The translations under genes and the position numbers were made by a program. Shown here one piece after another: positions 26,910 through 34,541 of a stretch of DNA of 64,000 bases. The first letter of the stretch is position 1; each line of letters opens with the position of its first letter. This stretch comes from Streptacidiphilus fuscans (GTDB lineage Bacteria > Actinomycetota > Actinomycetes > Streptomycetales > Streptomycetaceae), in contig NZ_JADPRT010000017.1 of assembly GCF_015690355.1 (NCBI RefSeq), positions 62,001 through 126,000 of the forward strand. The letters are read 5' to 3'. The notes under the pieces were generated by a model. That model worked only from the letters and a program-made list of their open reading frames with translations. It was not told the DNA's origin and did not search any database.

Positions 26910-29162
26910 CTACCGGCCGATCACGCCGTCGGTCGCGCTGGACTCGGTGCCCCAGATCTCCTCGTCCTCGGTCAGCCACGTGGTGCGCTGCCGGTCCTGG
27001 CCCTGCTGCCCGCCGGCGCCCATCCCGCCCATGCCGCCCATGCCGCTCATCGGCGGCATCATCGACTGCTGCGCGGCGGCGGCGCTCTGGCCGGACGCCG
27101 CGCCGCTCGCGGCTGCCGCCTGCTGCGCGGCGGCGGCCTCCTCCGCGGCGGCCGTCTGCTCCGGCGTCAGCAGACCGCCACTGCTGAGGACCTGCTGCGG
27201 GTTGAACCCGGTGGACGCGCCGCTCGTGAACGGCAACGGCGACGAGCTCGACATCCCGGAGGAGTCGAAGACCTTGCTGCTGGTCGGCGTCGACGACCCG
27301 CCGGAGCCGTACTGGCCCCAACCGCCCTGCTGCTGCGTCGGATGGCTGGTGCTGAGCGCGGCCTCCTCGTCGTTCAGGAGCTGGCTCGACTGGTCGACCG
27401 GGTTGCCGTTGGCGTCGACGACCGTTCCGTCCGGCTTGATGACGTCGCCCTTGCCCAGCACGATCTTGTACCCGTTGGAGTCGGTCAGGACCTTGCCGTT
27501 CGGACCGGTGACGGTCCCGTCCTTGTTGATCTTCGACCCCGCCGGGACCGTGAACGCCGTGCTCCCCGGGGCGTTCGGCTGCGACTGCGGCACCTTCCCG
27601 ACCTTGCTCCCCTTGGGCGGGAAGTAGGGCTTCCCGTCGACCATGTACGGGTGCCCGTCCGGGCCCATCAACTCGCCGTTCTTGCCGATCGTGGAGCCGG
27701 GCGGGACGGAGATCGGGTTGCCGTTCTTGTCCTTCAGCGGCTGGCCGTTGGGGCCGAGCAGCGGGACGTCGGACGACGCGTTGCTGTTGAGGCTGTTGCT
27801 GTTGGGAAGCCCGTTGCTGTTGAGGTTGACGTTGCCCGGCTTGGAATTGAGGTTCGGGTTCAGGCCGCTGTTCGTGCTGTTGGAGTTCAGGCCGGGCAGG
27901 TTGCTCTTGCTGTTGAGGCCGCTGTTGAGGTTCGGGCTGCCGCCCCCGCCGGGCAGGCCGGAGTTGCCGGAGTTCGGCAGGCCGATGTTGGAGTTGAGGT
28001 CCGAGTTCAGGTTCGAGTTGAGGTTGGCGTTCAGGTTGGCGTTGAGGTTCGCGTTCAGGTTGGCGTTGGCGTTGGAGAACATCGGCTTGGCCGGAGCGAT
28101 CGAGCCCGGGATGTTGTCGGTCGCGGTGGCGATGACCTGGGCGAACGAGTCCATCAGCGAGTTGGCCTGCGGATCGAGGACCGACGCGACCGTGTCCAGC
28201 CACTGCTTCATCGCCGCGTTCCGCACGTTGGCCCAGAAGTCCGTGTTCGGGCCGCCGTCGGGCTGCACGTTGTACTGGAGTGGGTACGACGGACTGTCGG
28301 TGATGGTGCCGAACTGGGTGGGGATGACGATCTGCTGGAAGTACTGGGCGCTGGAGTTGGGGTCGTTCCAGTACGTGGCCGTGCCGGTGACACCGTTCAT
28401 CGGCTCGCCGGGATCGGTGCCGAGCGCCCATTTCACGCAGTTGGCCGGATAGGCGTACTGGTTGGCACGCCATTCCCAGTAGGCGTTCCACAGCGAGCTG
28501 TTGGTGCTGCCGAGCGACGACCGCACCTCGGCCAGGGACTGACCGGTCGGCTGCATGTGGATCTGGAACTGGATGTTGTCGAACTGGTTCCACAGGTCGT
28601 CCAGCACCGCCCGGAACTCGTTGGCGGCGCTCCCCTGCCAGTCGCTGTTCGGGTCGCCGACGGTGTCCCGCCAGGTCTGGAGGTTCAGCTTGCACGAGCT
28701 CAGAAAGCCGTCGAAGTCGCTCAGCATCAGGGCGGCGGAGTCGAAGCTCCACACACTGGTGGAGTTGTTCTGGCACGGGCCGCTCAGCAGGTTGTTGAAG
28801 ACCGCCGGCGGGTCGCCAAGGAAGTTGGAGTAGGGAGATCCGGTGCCGAACGCCCCCCAGTTCAGGCAGACGCCGATATAGGTGGCGAACCCGTTCGGAT
28901 ACGTCTGGGTGGCCGGGAAGGAGACGATCAGACAGGCGTCGAACATCGAGGAGATGTTCTGGTCGGTGCTCCAGACGTACTGACCGCTCGGGACGAACCA
29001 CTGGGTCGGCATGCTGCTGCTGGAGTTGAGATTCAGCTTGCCGCTGGAGTCCTTGACGTAGGGGTTGCTCCCGTCCGAGGCCACCACGGAACGGTCGGTG
29101 ATGTTCGGGCGCGCCACGGTGTCCGTGAACGTCAGAAGGGTCTGCTCCCAGTTCATAAGCAT
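26910..29162 (-). CDS. Type VII-associated repeat protein with W-x-G and Asn-rich linker (copy 1)
   Basis: 750 residues, no Sec signal. The N-terminal ~330 residues form a globular region that includes SDWQGSAANEFRAVLDD, a WXG100-type W-x-G turn. Residues ~360-470 are a low-complexity NANLNANLN/NSNLNS region. Residues ~470-590 contain several copies of a 'GxxIxxDGxVxxPDG' beta motif. An Ala/Gln tail follows, then Met/Gly repeats and the conserved end DRQRTTWLTEDEEIWGT. It is a paralogue of the next gene upstream. The domain set suggests a secreted or surface protein of the type VII locus; the function is unknown. Confidence 0.85.
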   Translation of the reverse strand: MLMNWEQTLLTFTDTVARPNITDRSVVASDGSNPYVKDSSGKLNLNSSSSMPTQWFVPSGQYVWSTDQNISSMFDACLIVSFPATQTYPNGFATYIGVCLNWGAFGTGSPYSNFLGDPPAVFNNLLSGPCQNNSTSVWSFDSAALMLSDFDGFLSSCKLNLQTWRDTVGDPNSDWQGSAANEFRAVLDDLWNQFDNIQFQIHMQPTGQSLAEVRSSLGSTNSSLWNAYWEWRANQYAYPANCVKWALGTDPGEPMNGVTGTATYWNDPNSSAQYFQQIVIPTQFGTITDSPSYPLQYNVQPDGGPNTDFWANVRNAAMKQWLDTVASVLDPQANSLMDSFAQVIATATDNIPGSIAPAKPMFSNANANLNANLNANLNANLNSNLNSDLNSNIGLPNSGNSGLPGGGGSPNLNSGLNSKSNLPGLNSNSTNSGLNPNLNSKPGNVNLNSNGLPNSNSLNSNASSDVPLLGPNGQPLKDKNGNPISVPPGSTIGKNGELMGPDGHPYMVDGKPYFPPKGSKVGKVPQSQPNAPGSTAFTVPAGSKINKDGTVTGPNGKVLTDSNGYKIVLGKGDVIKPDGTVVDANGNPVDQSSQLLNDEEAALSTSHPTQQQGGWGQYGSGGSSTPTSSKVFDSSGMSSSSPLPFTSGASTGFNPQQVLSSGGLLTPEQTAAAEEAAAAQQAAAASGAASGQSAAAAQQSMMPPMSGMGGMGGMGAGGQQGQDRQRTTWLTEDEEIWGTESSATDGVIGR

Positions 29163-29229
29163 GCGGCTGACTCCAGATCAGGTAGTAGGGGACGCGGGGA
29201 ACGCGGACGAACCAGGGGAACGGGCGGTG

Positions 29230-31506
29230 CTATCGGCCGATCACGCCACGAACCCCCTCGGTCTCCGTGCCCCAGGCCTCCTCGTCCTCGGTCAGCCAGG
29301 TCGTCCGCTGCCGGTCCTGGCCGCTCGGGTTGCCGATGCCGCCGCCGAGCCCGCCCATGCCGCCCATGCCCATGCCGCCCATCGACTGCGTCATCGGCAT
29401 CTCCCCGGCCGCCGAGGCGTCCCCGCTGGCCGCCGCCAGCGCCGCCTGGGCGGTCTGGTCGGTGTTGAGCCCGAGGCCCTTCTCGGCGAGGTTCTGCTCG
29501 TTGACACCGCTCTGGTAGTTGCCGCCTCCGACCGTGGTGACGGACTGGGACAGGCCCGTGGACTCCGTACTCGCCGCGGTTCCCGTCACCGCCCCGGCTC
29601 CCGCTCCCGCTCCCGTGGCCGGTCCCGACGAGGTCGTGGGCGGCCCGCCGGCGCCGAATCCGCTGGACGCGAAGGGCGGCGGCGCGAGCGGCAGCGCGTG
29701 CTGCTCGTCGGCGAGCAGCTGGGTCTGCTGCGAGACCGGGTTGCCGCCGGAGTCCAGGACGGTGCCGTCAGCGGCGAGGGTGCTGCCGTGGCTGAGGATC
29801 ACCTTGTTGCCGTTGCTGTCCGTCACCAGCTTGCCGTCCGGGGCGGTGACCGTGCCGTCGGCGTTGATGTGGGAGCCGGGCGGCACCTTCATCGGGGTGT
29901 TGAAGCCGATCCCGCCGAACGGGTTCGGCGAGGAGCCGACCTTGGAGCCGGGCGGCGCGAAGTACGGCTGGCCGCCGACCAGGACGGGCTCCCCGTTCGG
30001 CCCGATCAGCTCACCGTTCTTCCCGATCGTGGAGCCGGCCGGAACCATGATCGGGATGCCGTTGCGGTCCGACAGCGGCTGTCCGTCGGCGCCCAGCAGC
30101 GGCGCCATCCCGCCGTTGCCGGACGAGTTGCCGGTGCTGGACGAGGAGGACGTCGACGTGCTGGTGGACGTGGTCAGGAACGGCGGCGGGGTGACGCCGG
30201 TGTTGGGGTTCCCGTTCGTTCCGGGCATGTTGGGCGAGGCGTTGCCGTTCCCGCCGTTGGTCGCCGGACCCGAGGTGACGGTGGTGTTGCCGTTGCCGCC
30301 CGCGTTCGCGTTGCCGTTGGCGTTCGCGTTCAGGTTCGCGTTGGCATTGGCGTTCGCGTTCGCGTTGAGGTTGGCGTTCAGATTGCCGGTGTCGGTGATG
30401 CCCGGAAGGTTGTTGGGCGGCAGCGTGAACGCCGACGGGATCGCGTCGGTCAGCTGGTTGAGGGCGTTGGCGTACGTCCCCATCGCGTTGTTCGCCGTCG
30501 GGTCGAGCAGCCGGGTGATGCTGTCCAGCCACTTGTTCCACGCGCCCTGCTTCAGGTTGTTCCAGAAGTCCGCATGCCCGGAGTCGGGTTGCGGGTTCGA
30601 GGCGAAGAGGCCGGGGGTGTAGTACGAGCCACTGTCCGGGTGGTCGACGACGACGCCGTACGGGGTGTTCACGGTGATCAGCGAGGGCTGGTAGTGGTCC
30701 TGGCTGCCGAAGACCCCGGTGGCGCTCGCCCCCGCCATGCCGCCGTCGACGGAGATCGCCCAGGCGAGGCAGTTCAGCGGGTTGGAGTAGGTGTCCGCGC
30801 GCCAGTTCCAGTACGCCGTGTAGAGCTGGGAGTTGGTCTGGCCGAGCAGCTGGCGCACGGAGTCGAGCGCGGGCGCGAGGTTGTGCTGGTCCAGCTGCGT
30901 CTGAAGGCTGTTGAAGTCGTTGATCAGCATGTCGAGCACCACACGGAACTCGTTGGCGGCGCTCCCCTGCCAGTCGCTGGTCGGATCGCCGACGGTGTCA
31001 CGCCAGCTGTTGAGTGACTGCTGCCAGCCGCTCATCGCGACGTCGAGGTCGCGGATCAGCTGCGAGGCCGCGTCGAAGCTCCACACGCTCGTCGTGTTGT
31101 TCTGGCTGGGGCCGTAGAGCAGCTCCTGCCAGGTGGTGGCGGGCTGGGTGATGAAGCCGTCGTACGGGCTGCCGGTGGTGAACGCCGCCTGGTTGGCCTT
31201 GAAGCCGATCCAGGTGGTGTAGACGATGCCGGAGCCGCTGGAGTCGTTCACCTTGCCGCTCAGCGTGGTCGAGTTGTAGAAGCCCCCGCCGGTGTCGAAA
31301 CTGACGGACCAGTAGAAGTCGAAGAGGCTGCTCAGGTCCTGGTTGTTCGTCCAGACGTAGCGCTCGGACGGCGTGAACCACGGATAGCCGCCGTTGCCGC
31401 TGGAGTCGGTGCCGTCGGCGGCGACGGTGGCCCGCTGGGTGATGGATGGGAACTCCTTCGTGTCGGCGAAGGTCGCCAAGGCGTTCTCCCATGACATTGC
31501 CGCCAC
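29230..31506 (-). CDS. Type VII-associated repeat protein with W-x-G and Asn-rich linker (copy 2)
   Basis: 758 residues; GTG start with AGGAG upstream. Same architecture as copy 1: globular N-terminus with SDWQGSAANEFRVVLDM, an Asn/Ala-rich linker (NANLNANANANANANLN), beta motifs (PAGSTIGKNGELIGPNGEPV, INADGTVTAPDG), Met/Gly repeats and the ending DRQRTTWLTEDEEAWGT. The shared parts are the W-x-G helix region, the beta motifs and the C-terminal signature; the linkers differ in length. A tandem duplication is the likely origin. Copy 1 begins 67 bases downstream, consistent with one operon. Confidence 0.85.
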   Translation of the reverse strand: MAAMSWENALATFADTKEFPSITQRATVAADGTDSSGNGGYPWFTPSERYVWTNNQDLSSLFDFYWSVSFDTGGGFYNSTTLSGKVNDSSGSGIVYTTWIGFKANQAAFTTGSPYDGFITQPATTWQELLYGPSQNNTTSVWSFDAASQLIRDLDVAMSGWQQSLNSWRDTVGDPTSDWQGSAANEFRVVLDMLINDFNSLQTQLDQHNLAPALDSVRQLLGQTNSQLYTAYWNWRADTYSNPLNCLAWAISVDGGMAGASATGVFGSQDHYQPSLITVNTPYGVVVDHPDSGSYYTPGLFASNPQPDSGHADFWNNLKQGAWNKWLDSITRLLDPTANNAMGTYANALNQLTDAIPSAFTLPPNNLPGITDTGNLNANLNANANANANANLNANANGNANAGGNGNTTVTSGPATNGGNGNASPNMPGTNGNPNTGVTPPPFLTTSTSTSTSSSSSTGNSSGNGGMAPLLGADGQPLSDRNGIPIMVPAGSTIGKNGELIGPNGEPVLVGGQPYFAPPGSKVGSSPNPFGGIGFNTPMKVPPGSHINADGTVTAPDGKLVTDSNGNKVILSHGSTLAADGTVLDSGGNPVSQQTQLLADEQHALPLAPPPFASSGFGAGGPPTTSSGPATGAGAGAGAVTGTAASTESTGLSQSVTTVGGGNYQSGVNEQNLAEKGLGLNTDQTAQAALAAASGDASAAGEMPMTQSMGGMGMGGMGGLGGGIGNPSGQDRQRTTWLTEDEEAWGTETEGVRGVIGR

Positions 31507-31585
31507 GGTTTCTCCTGAGTGAGGACGAGGCCCGGCCGCGGATCGGCCGGGCCTGCGGTGATCGGCGCCGCAGCGACGATCGGTG

Positions 31586-31936
31586 TCAGCCGGTGACGGG
31601 CGGCGGGGTGAGGTTGGGGTTCGTCCCCGTGCTCGCTCCCGGCATCACGTCGCCGAGGATCAGCCAGATGTCCGCAGCCGTCAGGCTGTCGGTGTCGGCG
31701 TTGTGCAGGACGGTCTGGGCCCGCTGCAGGTCCAGCGACGTGTTCTCGACACGCGTCTGGATGGTCCCGATCTGGGTGAGCAGGGCGGTGCAGAAGCCCT
31801 TCCACTTCTGCTGGAGGTCCCCGGCAGGAGTGAAGTAGGCGGAGTTGCCGGGCATGAGCAGCGAGTACCTGCCCGGCCCACCACGGCCGTCGGTGGGCGA
31901 GGAGTTGCCCGGGTTGGTGTTGTTGGCCACGGTCAC
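31586..31936 (-). CDS. 116-residue small helical type VII-locus protein
   Basis: GTG start overlapping the preceding gene by 4 bases. The N-terminus is polar and Gly-rich; the central part, FCTALLTQIGTIQTRVENTS and LDLQRAQTVLHNADTDSLTA, forms one long amphipathic helix. The C-terminus is Thr/Pro-rich. No W-x-G. It probably acts with the 73-residue protein encoded by the overlapping gene. Family not recognised. Confidence 0.7.
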   Translation of the reverse strand: MTVANNTNPGNSSPTDGRGGPGRYSLLMPGNSAYFTPAGDLQQKWKGFCTALLTQIGTIQTRVENTSLDLQRAQTVLHNADTDSLTAADIWLILGDVMPGASTGTNPNLTPPPVTG

Positions 31937-32154
31937 CCACCTCCCTGCGGGGGGTTGGTCGTGCTGGCGCCGCCCGGTCCCTCGGAGAACTCCTTGACCC
32001 GGTCGATCAGGTAGGTCCCGTTGTTCGTCGAGCTACCGGTCAGATCGTGGTAGAGGTCGTTGAGGTGAGGGACCATGAACTCGCTGAACCAGGCGTCGGT
32101 GACCTTGGTGACGCCCGTACTGCCGGTGTCCATGATCGGGTTCTTCGTGCTCAC
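31933..32154 (-). CDS. 73-residue small type VII-locus protein
   Basis: Starts MSTKNPIMDTGSTGVTKVTD and continues with a short helical segment AWFSEFMVPHLNDLYHDLTG. Polar, no membrane helix. Its stop overlaps the start of the next gene by 4 bases, so the two products are made together. Not recognised as a named family. Confidence 0.65.
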   Translation of the reverse strand: MSTKNPIMDTGSTGVTKVTDAWFSEFMVPHLNDLYHDLTGSSTNNGTYLIDRVKEFSEGPGGASTTNPPQGGG

Positions 32155-32171
32155 TGCCGCTCGCCTCCCCG

Positions 32172-32468
32172 CTAGTGGGCGAAGGCGCGGGTGGCGGCGG
32201 CGTCGCCCTCGTGCAGGGCGTCGGCGATGTGCTGCAGGGCCGCCGAGCCGGAGGTCAGGTCCGAGGTCAGCTGGTCGTGGCTGCGCTGGAGCAGCGCGGA
32301 GAAGTCGTCGAACGGCTGCTTGTACGGACCCTGGAAGGTCTCGGTGTGCGCGGCGAGCTGCTGGATCAGCCAGCTCATGTCGTCCTCCATCGCGTGCGCG
32401 GCGGAGCTGTACTTGCTGATGTCGTTCTCGATCTCCTCATAGCGGATGAGGAGGTTCTGGTCGGCCAT
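32172..32468 (-). CDS. WXG100-family protein (EsxA/EsxB-like)
   Basis: 98 residues, the standard WXG100 length. The predicted helix-turn-helix has its turn near AAHTETFQGPYKQPFDDFSA, where F-Q-G replaces the classic W-x-G. Starts MADQNLLIRYEEIENDISKY with a clear GGGAAGGGAC site. WXG100 proteins form heterodimers exported by EccC-type ATPases; the likely partner is the gene upstream, separated by the 13-bp repeat tract. Confidence 0.85.
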   Translation of the reverse strand: MADQNLLIRYEEIENDISKYSSAAHAMEDDMSWLIQQLAAHTETFQGPYKQPFDDFSALLQRSHDQLTSDLTSGSAALQHIADALHEGDAAATRAFAH

Positions 32469-32515
32469 GTCTCTGGGTCCCTTCCCGTGGTCGGTTCTGC
32501 TGCGTGGTGCTGCGC

Positions 32516-32593
32516 GCCCTGCGTGCGAGCCCTGCGTGCGAGCCCGGCGTGCGGGCCCTGCGTGCGGGCCCGGCGTGCGGGCCCGGCGCGCTG
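32516..32593. repeat. 13-bp tandem repeats between two WXG100 genes
   Basis: Five good copies and a sixth degenerate copy of GCCC[TG]GCGTGCG[AG], starting at 32516 and phased every 13 bases. The tract fills the gap between the two WXG100 genes and ends just before the stop codon of the upstream one. It is non-coding in any convincing frame. Confidence 0.85.
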
Positions 32594-32594
32594 C

Positions 32595-32924
32595 TCAGCC
32601 GCCGAGGGTCTTGGTGATGAGGCTGTTGCTGCCCCAGTTGCCGCCGATCACCCCGGCCTCGTCCTCCGCCTGGTTGAGCACGGTGTCGGCGTGGACGGTC
32701 GCCTCCAGGAACGTCTGAAAGCCGTTCATGAGCGCGGTGTAGTTCGTGTTCCACTCCCGCATGGCGCCCGTGAAGTTGGTGCTGGCCAGGGACTGGAAGT
32801 TGGTCTCGACGTCCTGCGTGACCTGCTCGATGACCTGCGCGTGCGAGATCATCTGCGAGACGTGCTCCTGCAGGCCGTTGATGACCGACTGGACGTCCGC
32901 CTGGTTCTTCTGTGAGGTTGCCAC
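32595..32924 (-). CDS. WXG100-family protein (EsxA/EsxB-like)
   Basis: 109 residues from the GTG at 32924, preceded by GGGAGCGAGA. The frame is open to 32975, but that extension looks non-natural. Two long helices: VQSVINGLQEHVSQMISHAQ, then a turn around STNFTGAMREWNTNYTALMN, where the F-x-G takes the W-x-G place. C-terminus ends in LITKTLGG. It lies directly after EccD, so apparatus and substrate are probably co-expressed. Confidence 0.85.
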   Translation of the reverse strand: MATSQKNQADVQSVINGLQEHVSQMISHAQVIEQVTQDVETNFQSLASTNFTGAMREWNTNYTALMNGFQTFLEATVHADTVLNQAEDEAGVIGGNWGSNSLITKTLGG

Positions 32925-32996
32925 TCTCGCTCCCGTCTCGATGAAGAGAACCGGTCCGGTCTCACTGGTCTCCACGGACCGCCGGGAGCCCCGGGT

Positions 32997-34415
32997 TCAC
33001 CCTCCGGCGATCGCCCACGCCGCAAGTGCCAGGAGCCCGACGACCGTTGCCAGGCGCAGCGCCTGGACGACGCGCGGCCACAGCGCGGGGGTCTGCCTGC
33101 CCGCGACGCGCCAGGCCACCGGCAACAGCAGCGCGCCGAGCACGAGCAGTCCCCCGAGCAGGCCGAGCCGCACGGTGGCGGAGTGCCTGACGGCCTCGTG
33201 TGCGACGAGCAGCGCCGTTCCGTATGCGCCGGCCAGCAGCAACGCGAGTCGTTGCCAGGCGTTGTCGGTGGTGAGCGCGTGCAGCACGACGAGCAGGCTC
33301 AGCGCCGCGGCGAAGGAGTGCGGCGGGGTGCCCTTGGTCGCAGCCAGGACGGTCAGGCAGGCGGCCGCACCCAGTGCGGCGGCGATCCGGAACGCCGACC
33401 GGTAGCGGTCGTTCACCGCGTCGAGGTCGGCCTCGACGTCGTCCGGCTCGGCCTCCTGCCCGGGCACGCCGCGCCGCAGCGCCGCGACGTTCCGGTGGGA
33501 CAGCCACGACGCGAGCCAGGGCACGAGGGCGGCGAGCGCCACCGTGACCAGGGCGGCGACCAGGGCCGCGTCCGCCGTGGACAGGCCGGACAGGAGGGAG
33601 GCCCCGCCCGCCACGCCCACCAGGGCGAGCAGCACGGCCCCGAGGAAGAGCGGCGCGTCGCAACCGACCGCGGCGAGCGCCAGCAGCGCCGCGCAGAGCC
33701 CGGCCGCGCCGCCCGTCAGCAGTTCCATGCCGTGGTGCGCGGCGAGGTGCGCGCGGCCCGTCGCACCCGTCGGCGCCAGCACACCGGCCAGCGCCAGGTA
33801 GGGCACCGCCGTCGCGCCGAGCGCGACCCCGGCCACCGCGTCGCCCACGGCACGAGCGGCGCTGACCGCGCCGAAGAGCAGGAGGACGCCGACGGCCGCG
33901 GCGGCCGTCAGCCGCAGCGGATGCGCACCCGGCAGAGCCAGCAGCGCCCACCCCACGGCCAGAGCCAGAAGGCCCGAGCCCAGGGCGAAATGGTGCGTCA
34001 GCGCGGGACGCCAGCTGTCCCCTTGCTCCTCCACGCCGGTCTTGACCGCGTCGACCATGTCGTCGAAGTGCACCGCGGGGAACTCCGCCCGTCGCGGGCA
34101 GAGCTCCAACTCGTCGCCGTCGCGCAGCTCCAGCTCCGACAGCGGGCACTCCTCGTCCAGGGCGGTGCCGTCGGCCCGGCGCAGGACCCACCCGCCGTGC
34201 TCGATGCCCTTCTCCTCCAGCTCGGCTCCCCCGGCGTAGCCGAGCACGACCGGCAGCAGCTCGGCCGGCCGCAGATCCGCGGGCACGACGAGCTCGAAGC
34301 CGGATTCCGGCGTCCGGAACCTCAACCGGCGGTACCCGACGATCACTTCACTCGCGACACTCCCGACCACGCTGGCCACCCCTTCGGTTCCTTCGGCGCA
34401 CACCTCGACGCTCAC
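32997..34415 (-). CDS. eccD: Type VII secretion membrane protein EccD
   Basis: 472 residues. The N-terminal ~105 residues are a YukD/ubiquitin-like domain (YRRLRFRTPESGFELVVPAD, then LRDGDELELCP). After a linker with LTHHFALGSGLLALAVGWAL come about 11 membrane helices, the standard EccD layout. EccD forms the main membrane vestibule of the ESX pore with EccB, EccC and EccE. It is divergent from EccC across a 126-base gap that must hold both promoters. A second EccD is encoded at 48587-49990. Confidence 0.92.
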   Translation of the reverse strand: MSVEVCAEGTEGVASVVGSVASEVIVGYRRLRFRTPESGFELVVPADLRPAELLPVVLGYAGGAELEEKGIEHGGWVLRRADGTALDEECPLSELELRDGDELELCPRRAEFPAVHFDDMVDAVKTGVEEQGDSWRPALTHHFALGSGLLALAVGWALLALPGAHPLRLTAAAAVGVLLLFGAVSAARAVGDAVAGVALGATAVPYLALAGVLAPTGATGRAHLAAHHGMELLTGGAAGLCAALLALAAVGCDAPLFLGAVLLALVGVAGGASLLSGLSTADAALVAALVTVALAALVPWLASWLSHRNVAALRRGVPGQEAEPDDVEADLDAVNDRYRSAFRIAAALGAAACLTVLAATKGTPPHSFAAALSLLVVLHALTTDNAWQRLALLLAGAYGTALLVAHEAVRHSATVRLGLLGGLLVLGALLLPVAWRVAGRQTPALWPRVVQALRLATVVGLLALAAWAIAGG

Positions 34416-34541
34416 GGCTCAACCGGACCAACGGGGGGCGGGATCAGGCAGGTTCAGCCGCGCCCGAACCCGGGGTGAACCGGAGCCGCCGCGCCGCCCG
34501 TGGACCAGAACGATGTCCACCCGCACGCGGAGGAGCCTGCG

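Noticed and set aside
27780..28075. Repetitive TTGAGGTTG-type DNA considered as an iteron array
   Set aside because: It lies inside an open frame and simply encodes the NANLN linker of the W-x-G protein.
32516..32593. Short repeat tract considered as a CRISPR array
   Set aside because: Units are contiguous with no unique spacers and only 13 bp long; no cas genes are present.
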